Shown here: in pieces, positions 21,501 to 31,151 of the stretch
Numbering within the stretch: position 1 is the stretch's first letter
Layout: every line of letters begins with the position of its first letter
DNA from: Podospora pseudocomata
Taxonomy: Eukaryota > Ascomycota > Sordariomycetes > Sordariales > Podosporaceae
Direction of reading: 5' to 3'
NCBI RefSeq assembly: GCF_035222375.1
Contig: NC_085888.1
Location: forward strand, 3,472,001-3,536,000
Length of the DNA: 64,000 nt
Translations under genes and position numbers: made by a program
The notes under the pieces: generated by a model
Databases searched by the model: none
Seen by the model: the letters and a program-made list of their open reading frames with translations, nothing else
Told to the model about the DNA's origin: nothing

Positions 21501-23182
21501 GCAGCTCTCGGCTGATGACGGGGATCCGGCCTTTGGGGGCAGGCCACAGCTTCGCATTTGGCCTGGCAGCAGCATATTCGGCCAGCAGACTGGCCGTTGA
21601 CTCGCAGGATTTCCGTGTGAAGCAAAACACCAGTATGGGCTTCTGTTGAGAATGCCTGGCAATCAGGTTGGGGAGTTTGGAGTCAAGCAGCTTATCAAGG
21701 ATGAACTCGTTGCCGTTGCACTCGTATCCATAAACGAACTTTTGCAGTTTGACAGGCCTGAACTCTTCACCAAATGTCTCTCGCAGTGCCGGCAGGTGCT
21801 GGTTGGTATGGTCCCGGCCAAGCCATTGGGCAATATCATCCGAGTTGGGAACGGTGGCGCTCAAAGCGATAAATCGAACATTGGTTCCAATGGTCTTCAT
21901 GCGGGAAACGACTGCTTCCAACGTGGCGCCGCGGACATCCTTGAGAATATGAACCTCGTCGATGAGGAATAGCTCGACCAGCTGCAGAAGCCTGCGATGG
22001 TCTTGCCATTTTCGTGTAATCGAATCCCACTTCTCTGGGGTGGTAACAATGATCGAAGCATCGCCAACGCGCCGCATCTCGGCCTGGGAAGTGTCCCCGG
22101 TGAGCTCAGCGCACTTGAGCTTCATGTGGCCAAACTTCTTTTCCCAATCGCGAGCCTTTTCGGCACACAAGGCCTTGGTGGGTGCTTGGTACACAATCTT
22201 GAAGTTTTCGTGGCCGCGATCGAGAGCAAGTTTGCAAATTGCCAACTCGAGGATGGCAGTCTTTCCACTACCGGTGGGTGCCGAGACCACCACATTGTTG
22301 TTGGTCTTGTACACTGCCTCGAAGCACTTGGACTGTACTGCATTGAAAAATTCAAAGGGGAACAGGGCGCGGAACTTGTCTGGCAGGGCCTCTCGTAAGT
22401 TGACGAGGCGTATACCGCGAACAACAGGCGTAGTACCCTGCCGTTGAGAGGGAACGTGCTCTCGCGTGGTACTGGGAGTTGGAAGGGGTTGAAGGTGTGT
22501 AATGTCCGGTTGGGTAGCTGTTGTAGTTGCAAACGACGTGTGATACGGTTGCGTGTGGGTAGTTGACCCTGGGGGGGGGCTGTAGTTCGCATGCGACCAA
22601 CTGCGGGCGGAAGGCTCGAGGACGGGAGAGACTGGACAGAATTAGCAGAGTTCCGTATTAACGCCTCCACCATGCTGACCTGAATATGAAGCCAATGGTT
22701 GTCGTTGCGATAGGTGGTGGCGAGGCTGCGAGACGTTGTGGGCTGGGTGGTGTTGCGATTGAAAGGGGCCAGGAGTGTTTGCGTTTTGGTATGGAGGACT
22801 AACATGTCTCTCTGTCATGTGTGGGGCGGTGTGTCTCGATAAACCGGCAATGATTTGTTGGTATTCGGGGTCTTGTTCAATGGCTTTAAAAGATTAATTA
22901 ATCAGGGGAGGTCATACTCAACCGCGTCAAGTAACGGCTAGAACGACAAGAATAAGCTAGCTTACCGTAGGCGTCTCCCAGTCGATCATCAAATTGCGTC
23001 GGCTGGTTCAAGTAGCGGAACTGGTCCGGGGTCCGGGGATCCATCTCCGAGGCGCAGCGGTGGTTGTGTGAGTGACGGTTGTCTCGGGAAGCGTCCCGGA
23101 AACGTACACTGTCGTCAGGTACTGGCACGACACGATTGCGTTTCGCAACATGGGGTCGGTTGGGCCTCCATGGCCGCGACAT
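18573..23182 (-). CDS. mer3: Meiotic ATP-dependent DNA helicase MER3/HFM1
   Basis: The helicase that unwinds and extends recombination intermediates for interfering meiotic crossovers (family knowledge). Four exons, 22966-23182, 22680-22883, 20803-22631 and 18573-20738, join in phase to 1,471 residues; introns are 82, 48 and 64 nt. The start at 23182 (MSRPWRP) is tentative; MDPRTP at 23044 is an alternative. The order is: a Pro/Gln/His-rich N-terminus, Q-region FEFFNAVQSKCF, Walker A SAPTGSGKT (near 257), DEVH box, ALSATVPN, FCFTRKSCES, FHHAGLD, LGRAGRPQFD, then a Sec63-type region (LSQASEFKEFRF, VPSIGPVGMRKLASKGI). Near the end is a cysteine cluster, CNHNC...CTHRCC, typical of HFM1 proteins. 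The last third is disordered, acidic/Ser-rich. Confidence 0.93.
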
Positions 23183-23765
23183 GGTGTGCCAATTGCGTAA
23201 GGTACTGAAGTGCCCGGGTGGAAGGTATGACAGAGGCAGAAAGAATTGCAACACGTGTTGAGAGGCGTTTGCAGCTGGACTTGGGCTGTAGAATGCGGAT
23301 GCGGGATGCCCGAGTATCAAACGATAAGATGGAGATGAACTGGGTTGCCCGGGGACGAGGTGGAAGGAGAACCCCCCCAAGCCAGTTCGTCTGGTGGTGC
23401 TTGCCCATCACGATGGCTCCTTCCCTCACTCCAGGTCCTGCCTCAAGCACGCCCACGCAGGCGGGGAATCGACTCCACCATTCTACACCTTCCGTCACCC
23501 GGGAAATCTGCCTGGCTGCCTGAAATGACAAGTCATGTATGGAAAGAACATGGAAGGTGCCATACCAGGTACCTAAGGGATGAATTCATGTCTATTCGTG
23601 CTGATGAGGTTAGGTAAATGGTCTTTCCAACAATATTTGCAGCTACCTGTGGGTATCCAAATCCTGCTGCCTCTTTTCCAATCTTCCAAATGTCACGTTT
23701 GCCAGATGTTACTCCGGCGTAGTGCTAGGGCATCCCTCCTGCTGGGCCCTCCCACCCCACACCAT
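23183..23765. other. Intergenic, MER3 5' side
   Basis: The MER3 frame remains open upstream to 23380, but the composition is unlike protein. No separate gene seen. Confidence 0.4.
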
Positions 23766-25489
23766 TCACTCTTCAGCCCGCTTCCCCCTCGAAGAAGGCG
23801 TGCGAGGGTGGAAATGCAGCGGCGAAGCGGGCCTGGACGAAGACAGAGCTGCACCGTGAGCAGAGTCCAAGGGGTTGACGCTCAGCCTGTCCTGATCCAG
23901 ATATCGCGGGGTGCCCTCCACTGTTGTCTTCTCGTAGCTGGCGATGCTGATGGGTGGTGGCCGCGCGCGTTTTCCTTCTGGGAGGGTGTACAAGTATGTG
24001 GCTCCCAGCACAAGAGCTGTGCCAAACAAGAACTGTAGGTATGAACATGTCAGCAACCATCACTAAACTTGTGTCTCGAGCTGTCTGCACGTACCGATGC
24101 TGTAATCTCCAAGTCGAAGAAAAACACGCTGAAAAGGAAGCTGATGATGATGCTGATGCTGGTCGCAAAGTTCTTTGCAATGTTGTCTGCGTATTGAATG
24201 CAGATGCTCGACAAAATTCCGCCCACCGACTGAAACACAATTGCTGTCCAGACAACCGCATTGTATCCGTCGAAGAAACCATGCCTGGCGATCTCCCGTC
24301 CGTCGTTGAAGACGACCCCAACAAACAGTGCGGGGAATAGCGAGTAAAATGACAACTGGATATTCCTCGTCCACACAGAGGCTGGTGTGGTAGAGTCCTT
24401 CAGCACCTTCTCGAAGTAAACCCCCGTCAGCCCCGAGACAAGTGCTGCGACCAAAACAGCCGTAACGCCCACCGAGTAGTTCATCGTCGGCAACGTAGGT
24501 TCCTGGTCCTCTTTGATGCCTTCGTAGGTGGCCGATCGTCGAGTCAGCTCCCCAACCAGCCCAGTGACACCTCGTTTTGTCAATTCCCTCGCCGCCTCCA
24601 CGACACCACCAGCAAATTGGCCGAGTTCGTGGACTGACCGTGGGAAAAAGTGGTCGCTGAAATCGTGGATGTCAACCGAAAGATCCGGGGAACTGGCCGA
24701 CGGAAGCGATACAACTGACACCCCCATAGTCAGGATGACAAGGGATAGCCACCGCCTGGCCCCAAGCGTCCGGCCCAGCAGTACCACCATAAACACTGCT
24801 GTCGTGATGATCTAGCCATCCTTGTCAGCTTGCTATACTCTCCATGTTCCAACGGCCTCTGTGCCCCAATCCCCCCCAGCGGTAGCACCGACCTTTAATT
24901 GGAACAAGACCTGGAAATGCACCGCATCCAGGTTCCCAAGCGCAACATATTGGAGCGTGTTCTCCAGCGTGTACAGCACAGCCGGAATGGCCAGCTTCCA
25001 CCCATCGCCTGAAAATACCGAATGATACACTTGCTCAAGCAGGACTGTTGCCGGGGTCTGGGGCGCCAGGCTTCGGGATACTTCGTAAATGGCAAAGGTG
25101 AGGGACATAGCGAGTTTGAGAAGCTCATTGAGGAGCACGGCAGTCGAAGCAAAGTATCGGTGGTCACCTGGAGGTGTCATAACTCGAGAGTAATGCATAA
25201 TCTGGCATGGGAAGCGCCCGTTCGTTAGCATGAGATGAGGCTGTTGTGCCACACCAACGTCGGGGCTACCGGCGCGAGGAAGTTAACGTACAAGTATTAA
25301 TGCGGAATTTTGGAATGTTAACTATCCCAACCATCATGTCAGCCATCTTTTCCCAGCAGTCTTTTGCCATTTTCCTGTTGTCGAGTGTTGTGTTTTGTGA
25401 AAGCTGCGTACTGTGATCAGGGAGGCCTGCTTCATTGGCAGGCCCAGCAAGCTTGGCCCGCTCTGGGGCGCTGCGGTGGGGAGAGCCAT
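23766..25489 (-). CDS. Golgi nucleotide-sugar (UDP-galactose type) transporter, SLC35A family
   Basis: A multi-pass antiporter that brings a nucleotide sugar into the Golgi for glycosylation. Five exons join in phase to 466 residues: 25412-25489, 25292-25321, 24893-25201, 24095-24811 and 23766-24032. Introns are 90, 90, 81 and 62 nt. The second exon is only 30 nt and encodes LTFQNSALIL; it restores the family signature LPMKQASLIT-LTFQNSALIL-IMHYSRVM. Other family signatures are STAVLLNELLKLAMSL, ENTLQYVALGNLDAVHFQV, QLKIITTAVFMVVLLGR, GVYFEKVLKDS, WTRNIQLSFYSL and GTALVLGATYLYTLPEG. A hydrophilic insertion (about 80 residues, with HFFPRSVHELGQF) separates the two halves. Which sugar is carried cannot be told from sequence; UDP-galactose is the nearest guess. 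Confidence 0.9.
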
Positions 25490-26664
25490 GATGTTTTTCT
25501 TCTGAAGCCGCTGACGACGTGGGGAGGCCGGAGACTTGTGTCAAAACAAACGGCAGGTTAGAGGAGATATGGAGGAGGAATGCCCGGGCCGCGATTCGCA
25601 ATTGCTGTCCAGTTCTAATGAATTCCGTGGGCAATGCGCTCCGACGTCACTGTTTGGAAATCGAGGGTCTCAGGTCGCCAAAGGGTTCGTGAGTGTTACG
25701 CCCAACGCGCCAGCGGGCAGACAGAGACACAGTGGAGCCCTCGTTCCAGTCCTCAATGCAACAAAGAAGAGGCTGTTGTGGGAGGAACGGGAGTAGCACA
25801 GCTCTGGCAGGGCTGGAAGCTTGGATTTATTTCAGAATTTTTATCCTCCTGTGCCGTTTTCAGACTGGCTGCAGACGTTGGCCTGCTTTGCTGGACCTCT
25901 CTGCACAGCTCCCAAGCTGCCCACGCTCACCCTGCAGTCGCAGATCGCCAAGCGGTGGTACCTCAGAGGGACCTGGACCGTTGCACCAGAATGGCTGGGA
26001 AGCGGGGTACAGTGCTGGTACCGCCAAGTCGATCTCTGGGTGTCCAAGGCCTACGCCGCACCGATCATGATCTCAGCGATCGACTGGACGGAAGAGACGG
26101 GAACTTGAGCTCAGTCCAGATCTCTGGCAATTATGGCAACCTATGTAGAAGAGGCTCATTCATGAGAACCCAGGTGGCTGGGACGGATGACCCCGTCACT
26201 TTCCATCAACATCCCATCAAACACCACCTCGAGGTTCCCAGCTTCTTGGGGCGTCACACGGTCCACCTCTTCCCCGCATTTTAGTTGCATTAGCAGTGAT
26301 CCAGTGACACCACCTCGAAGACACTGGGAGCACATGTCCCACCATGGGACTTTTTGACAATGTCAAAGAAATGGCGAGCATAACGGCGACGGGAGGGATG
26401 TCTCGTGTACTACTCTCCTATTACCCAGAAAGCCTAGAAAAAAGAGTGCAACGTCAAGGGTTCATAAGCATGCAATGCGACAAGACAGTGAACTGGTACT
26501 GGTACTCTCTTTTGAACGGGAAGCCCCTATGATTTGGAAACGATAACAGCACGATTAACTCGATAGGTAATAAAAACAATGCCAAACCTACTCATTTGGA
26601 CGTCCACTTATTCCATTCCATAGCTTTTCATCCTACACTCACATCCCCTTGTCAACCATCCCAC
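25490..26664. other. Intergenic, 1.2 kb
   Basis: No convincing gene. Overlapping frames at 25634-26284 and 26344-26532 lack domains and splice partners. It includes the 5' flank of the transporter and 3' flank of the small gene at 26665. Confidence 0.4.
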
Positions 26665-27003
26665 TCAAGCAGCTCGGTCAGCCGCGGCCGCAGCCGAATT
26701 CCCGCTCTTCTTCTTGCCTCCAAACATGAAATATACGGCCCCGAGACCTAGCACGCCTGCTCCCAGATAACTGTTGCACCATCATCAGTATCAAGACCCT
26801 GAGGGCTCATCCTGGTCAAAAACTTACACGAAGTTCTTGTTGGGGTTCGTTCCATCCTTGTTGTACACCTTCGCTGTTCCTTTTTCACCCACATGGGGTC
26901 CCTGAGGCGGCAGATTGGAGTAGCATCTTTTTGTGAGCCTTCCCTGGGTCTGCTGCAGGACGGGACGAAGGAGGTTGCGCGTTCCGAAGCGGTTCATCTT
27001 CAT
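26665..27003 (-). CDS. Small single-pass protein, probably mitochondrial
   Basis: Exons 26828-27003 and 26665-26770 join across a 57-nt intron (GTAAGT donor, CAACAG acceptor) to give 93 residues; the ATG at 26997 (MNRFGTRN) is also possible. The N-terminus is basic and lacks acids (MNRFGTRNLLRPVLQQTQGR), as in mitochondrial presequences. A Gly/Pro segment (LPPQGPHVGEKGTAKVYNK) leads to one hydrophobic helix spanning the exon junction (VYLGAGVLGLGAVYFMFGG). The end is KKKSGNSAAAAADRAA. Seen: presequence-like start, one TM helix, conserved-looking splice join. The function is unknown; an inner-membrane or respiratory accessory protein is plausible. Confidence 0.7.
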
Positions 27004-27450
27004 GATATCGTGTTTTTTTTTCTTTTCGTCTTGTGAAGGGTGTCGACTATGATGCAGGCAATGTACCAAATAGACTTGAATATCCTTTGACAACGTTAAA
27101 GGGTCGGATGATGTTGAAGACGCAGCTCGAGAACGGATCCCTGAAGGAAAGGTTCGGTTGGTGGTAGTAGCGAAGTGATGACATCATGTTGACGAATGGA
27201 TATGTGCCCCACCATCAACCATTTAGATGAATGCTTTGTTTGCTCCCGCCGCGGCAGTCGGCTTTCAATTCCAGGAGGCTTCCAGACTTTAATCGGGCTG
27301 CTTGGCGCAGAGCCGCATTGCTTCCTTCAACATCCAATTCCGACAAATGTCTCAATTATTAGGTAGCATCTACAATCATGGGTCCTTGTTGTCTTCATCT
27401 TCCATCCTTCGTCCTCCGTCTTCCATCCTCATCTCCCCCATTCTCTCTCA
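27004..27450. other. Intergenic
   Basis: No gene seen. Contains TTCCATC-type pyrimidine-rich stretches near 27395-27440. Confidence 0.4.
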
Positions 27451-27720
27451 CTAACAGCAGTGCTTATGGAATGAACACGATCCACCGCAACAGGTAAACC
27501 CAATGTTCATACCGCCGCCACGCATCGAAATCTCGTTATCCGCCTGTGGGAGTGGCTCAGCTTTCTGAGGCTCGTGTTAGTCTCGCCGTTCCACTGTCAG
27601 TCGATTGTCAAGAGGGTTTTGGCTTACTGGCTGCTCACAAATGACCTTCTTCACTACACTGCCGTCCTGGGGGATGGCTTCCATCCGCTCCTGTTGTGTT
27701 GGCTCTTGAACGGTGGGCAT
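27451..27720 (-). CDS. Tiny protein with cysteine-rich C-terminal tail
   Basis: Exons 27628-27720 and 27451-27564 join in phase across a 63-nt intron (GTAAGC...CTAAC...CTCAG) to give 68 residues. It starts MPTVQEPTQQERMEAIPQ and continues with a charged middle part (VVKKVICEQPKAEPLPQ). It then ends in GGGMNIGFTCCGGSC and SFHKHCC: five cysteines in the last 13 residues, after one cysteine in exon 1. There is no signal peptide, so a cytosolic metal-binding, lipidated or membrane-tail role is more likely than secretion (inference). The tail is reminiscent of short CYSTM-like or metallothionein-like proteins, but it does not fit either well. Canonical splice sites with an exact phase match are the main evidence. 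Confidence 0.65.
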
Positions 27721-28049
27721 TGTGCTTGGATGTTTCTTTAGGTGAGGTATGTCAAAAATGAGAATTGAGGATGATGTTGTCGTTGCACGCTGGTGGCGTC
27801 GTCGTTGCTCACCGCTGAGAATTTATCAGCTCCGACAACGACCGAGGCCTCCCTGGTGCTGGGGCCTGTGCGTAGCTGACTTCTGATTGGCCAGAGAGAG
27901 TCAACAAAAGCGACGCCAAGATCTCACGATAGCGTCGTTCTGGCGCCCTCAAATCACATCAACGGATTTATTTTGAGGTGTTTCTACTCCTAGCTTGGGT
28001 TTTGAAGCCACAGGAACCCATGTGATCTTATTTACACTATCTTCGGCGC
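27721..28049. other. Intergenic
   Basis: Promoter side of the tiny cysteine-tail gene. Nothing else seen. Confidence 0.4.
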
Positions 28050-28840
28050 TCACGCGCATCCCACACGGGTCGACGAAACGACGATATCATCATACCAGAA
28101 GGTGTTGGTGTCCCCGCCATAAGACTCCCAGCCGAAATTGATGGCCGTGACCTTTGGCTTGATTGAGCTTCTCTGCCACTGCGCGGCATTGGGGTTGGCA
28201 GTGCCTGGCTTGCTTGTCAGCCCGGTGATGACCTTGTCATTCAGCCACGTCTCGATCGTGCCGTCAGGTCCCAGATGGTATTCAAAGCACTGCCAGCTGC
28301 CTGTAGGGAGAGCGGCCGAGGTGGCCACACCCTGTGGCGAGAGATCAGGGAGGGTGGCATCGTCTGACTCGCGGTTGAACATGAGGATGCTGTTCTGGCC
28401 GCCGATACGAAGGTGCTTCTTGTTGCCCTGCGCCGAGTCGGGCATTGTGATGAAGGTGACGTGCGCCGCCGTGAGCGCCTTGGATGCTTTGCTGTTGTCA
28501 GAGGGTTGTTAGCAGGCTGTTTTGGCCTCGCCTTCCGATGGGGGCTGCTTCGTATGCTATTCTGGACTCACATCCATGCCCTGACGTATACATCTCCAGT
28601 GGGCACCTTGGAAGTGCCGAAGAAGATATGACCACAGTAACCACCGCCGCCATCGACTCGCATGGAGTTCTTCCCGCTGTGTGCGTTGGCGGTGTCAAGA
28701 GTGACTTTGCCCCCCTGGCTGCAGTCCGGCGCGTATGTTGGCCATGCCGACTGGTCCCATCCGTTTTCGAACCCTTCCGAGACCTGGGCCAGGGATCCGG
28801 GGATGAGAGCAAGTGAGAGAAGAACGAGTTGGCGCAACAT
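28050..28840 (-). CDS. Cip1-like secreted polysaccharide-active protein without a cellulose-binding module
   Basis: Exons 28572-28840 and 28050-28491 join across an 80-nt intron (GTGAGT...CTGAC...AACAG) to give 236 residues. Signal peptide MLRQLVLLSLALIPGSLAQ, then a jelly-roll domain with FENGWDQSAWPTYAPDC, YCGHIFFGTSKVPTGDVYV, HLRIGGQNSILMFNRESDD, WQCFEYHLGPDGTIETWL, FGWESYGGDTNTFWYDDI and SSTRVGCA. This closely follows the core domain of Trichoderma Cip1, a protein co-expressed with cellulases and reported to act as a glucuronan lyase (from memory). The Trichoderma protein continues into a linker and CBM1; this one stops right after the core. Likely extracellular, on plant or fungal polysaccharide. 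Confidence 0.78.
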
Positions 28841-29655
28841 CTTTGGCGGTAAGTTGGTAATTTCCGGGAGGTCAATGGTGATTCCAACTCAAATACATCG
28901 CAGAGATTTATGGTATTTAAATACTGAGGTCCCATCTACAAAGCCGCGCCGTCAGTGCCGTGGCCCGTGGTCGGATATTGAGTGCTTGTATTGCCTCTCC
29001 ACTTACGGAGAAACATGCCCCGGATTCCCCAGCCGTCCTTGCGATCCCGAATTCATCGAAACTCGTCATGTCCTTGATTCCGTCCAGGCAGGTGTATCTT
29101 CATCTGCTTCAAACTCAACGCCATATTTTGGCTACGGACGGAGAGCACCAGTCCGTTATCAGCTCTCATGCCCCATGAAAAAAGAAGAGCCACCTATCCC
29201 CATACTACTTCTCTACTAGTTTTCTTTTGGGCGCTATCTCCTTGGTATTCCCATAACAACTGGCCATAGAGATACCGGGAAGCCGCCACCAACCATTATC
29301 TGAGTGACATTAGCCTGTATGAACAAAGCTTACCTGTCATGCATCTTCCCCGCGGAAGCCATAACTGCCACCAACCAAAGACATGATCGTCATTTATTCG
29401 TGCGCGTGATTTTCGGAACTTGAGCCTAAAGTTCCTGGCCGCGCTTTCCTGGCCGTGTTTGCCGAGCAGGTAGATCTGTAGATCTGGCTTGGGGGTTCTG
29501 CAATAAAGCTTGATTTTCTGGGGAGTTGCGTAGGTGCGACCCTTTTCCCTGACGGCCTATCGTGTTCCTCGGCCCGGGGCGAATTTAGAGTAAAGATACA
29601 GAGGAAATTAAAGAGAAGAGAGATCCAAAGACAACAACACCAACTCCAACCATCT
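28841..29655. other. Intergenic
   Basis: No gene seen. Plus-strand frames at 28662-29219 overlap the Cip1-like gene and have no domain. Confidence 0.4.
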
Positions 29656-30768
29656 TCAAGAACCCCACTGCTTCGATCGGGGGCCCTCCCCCAAAACATA
29701 CCCTTCCTTCTTCAAAAACTCCTCCAAACTCACCAGCTCCCCCAACCCGCACTCCCTCACCAGCCTCTTCCCCTCCTCCACCAACGCCCCCGTCTCCTTC
29801 CCCGCGTGACCAAACTCCTCCAGCGCTGAATACCCCTCCACCAAAACATCCTTCAAACTCTCCGGAAACCCCTTCAATCCCGTCTCCCTAAACTCCTCCA
29901 CCGTGACCTGCTCATACCTCACCCTCTGCCCCGTGTGCCGCGAGAAAACCTCGGCGATCCGATCCAAAGCGTACACCCCCTCCGCAGCCAGCACCGCCTC
30001 CCCGGTCCCATCCACCCCACGTTCCAAAATCGCCGCCACAAACTTCCCCGTGTCCCTCCCCGCGTCAACAAGCGGTATCCCCGTCCCCCCAGCAACATGC
30101 AGCCTCATAACCCAACTGTCCGTGTCCTCATCATACCTCGGCGCCAAGAACCCCTGCGTCAGCCAGTTGCTCATGAAGAACCCAAGCGACAGAAACGCTG
30201 ATTTGATTTGCGGGTGCAGCGAGCGAATGTAAGCTTCTGCGCGGGCCTTGTCGTCAAAGGGTGTGACGCGGGTGTATTTACCCGACGAGAGCTCGGTGAT
30301 GTTGGGGAGGGTGCTGAAGAGGACGGTGTCGACTTTTTGGGCGAGGGCGGCGGAGAGGATGTTTTGGACGGCGAGGAATTCTTTGCTGGAGTTGGGGTCG
30401 TCTGAGGTCACGGGGCTGAAGGAGGGGGTGGTCATGATGAAGGCTGTGTGGACGTCTTTGAGGGCGGGGAGGAGGGTGGAGGGGGTGTGGAAGTCGACTT
30501 GGGGGGTGACTTGGATGGTGTTGGTGGTGTTGTTGGTGGTGTTGTCGGCGGTATCGGTATCAGGGGAACTGCCGATGAGGCGGTACCATTGTTCGAGTGG
30601 GATAGAAGAAGTTGAGGAAATGGGCAAGGAGTGGCTGGTGAGGGCGCGGAGGTGGAACTGTGAGATGTTTGGGAGGGAAGCCGCGGGTTCAGAGACGAGT
30701 TGGCTGATGACGGAGCCGCCTTGTTGACCTGTTGCGCCAAACACGGCGAGGATCTTCTTTTCTGTCAT
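29656..30768 (-). CDS. NmrA-like NAD(P)-binding protein (atypical SDR)
   Basis: A single exon of 370 residues starting MTEKKILAVFGATGQQGGSV, the GxxGxxG Rossmann motif of NmrA/HSCARG-type atypical SDRs. Family features follow: HLRALTSH, VDFHTPSTLLPALKDVHTAF, MTTPSF, VDTVLFSTLPNI, YIRSLHPQIKSAFLSLGFFM and the substrate-lobe residues toward RVRYEQVTVEEF. There is no catalytic YxxxK in the normal place, as usual for NmrA relatives, which can be redox sensors, regulators or reductases. A low-complexity insertion (TADNTTNNTTN) lies near residue 80. A TATA element is 81 bp upstream. The role is unknown. It is separated from the dioxygenase fusion gene only by its own promoter. Confidence 0.87.
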   Translation of the reverse strand: MTEKKILAVFGATGQQGGSVISQLVSEPAASLPNISQFHLRALTSHSLPISSTSSIPLEQWYRLIGSSPDTDTADNTTNNTTNTIQVTPQVDFHTPSTLLPALKDVHTAFIMTTPSFSPVTSDDPNSSKEFLAVQNILSAALAQKVDTVLFSTLPNITELSSGKYTRVTPFDDKARAEAYIRSLHPQIKSAFLSLGFFMSNWLTQGFLAPRYDEDTDSWVMRLHVAGGTGIPLVDAGRDTGKFVAAILERGVDGTGEAVLAAEGVYALDRIAEVFSRHTGQRVRYEQVTVEEFRETGLKGFPESLKDVLVEGYSALEEFGHAGKETGALVEEGKRLVRECGLGELVSLEEFLKKEGYVLGEGPRSKQWGS

Positions 30769-31151
30769 GATGAAGTCCGGATGTCAAAAGTCTGGGAGTT
30801 CTGGGTCTGTAGAGAAAAATAGAATAGGATAACTGGCATTGACGGCCCTTTTATATGTAGATGGCAATGCCGCTCAACTTGTCCGCGGTGCACCGTGGGG
30901 GAACTTTTGTTGAGTTGGTGTCCTCGGACTTTTGGGATGACAAACCCGCGGCGATCCTTCACATTTGACTCTCACTGGCTCTTGAGCACAGAAATTGTAC
31001 AGGTTATGAACAACATGCCAGAAACAGACAAAACATTTGTGAATATCAAGGAAAACGTAGCTATCATTTAGAGGTAAGGTATGTAAATATGCATATTGCT
31101 AGGCAAACAAGTGTATAAGAAGTATCCATATGTCTATGGAAAGAAAAGAAA
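30769..31151. other. Intergenic
   Basis: Contains the NmrA-like gene promoter and the 3' flank of the fusion gene. No gene seen. Confidence 0.4.
30849..30855 (-). promoter_or_regulatory. Candidate TATA box of the NmrA-like gene
   Basis: Minus-strand TATAAAA 81 bp upstream of the ATG at 30768. Confidence 0.5.

Noticed and set aside
25202-25411. Frame-shifted N-terminus of the nucleotide-sugar transporter
   Set aside because: At first the gene seemed broken (reading NIPKFRIN and WHNSLIS); recognising the 30-nt exon at 25292-25321 and the first exon at 25412-25489 restored an intact family signature.
26344-26532. 62-codon plus-strand frame (MGLFDNVKEM)
   Set aside because: Start looks natural, but there is no continuation, no splice donor and no domain.
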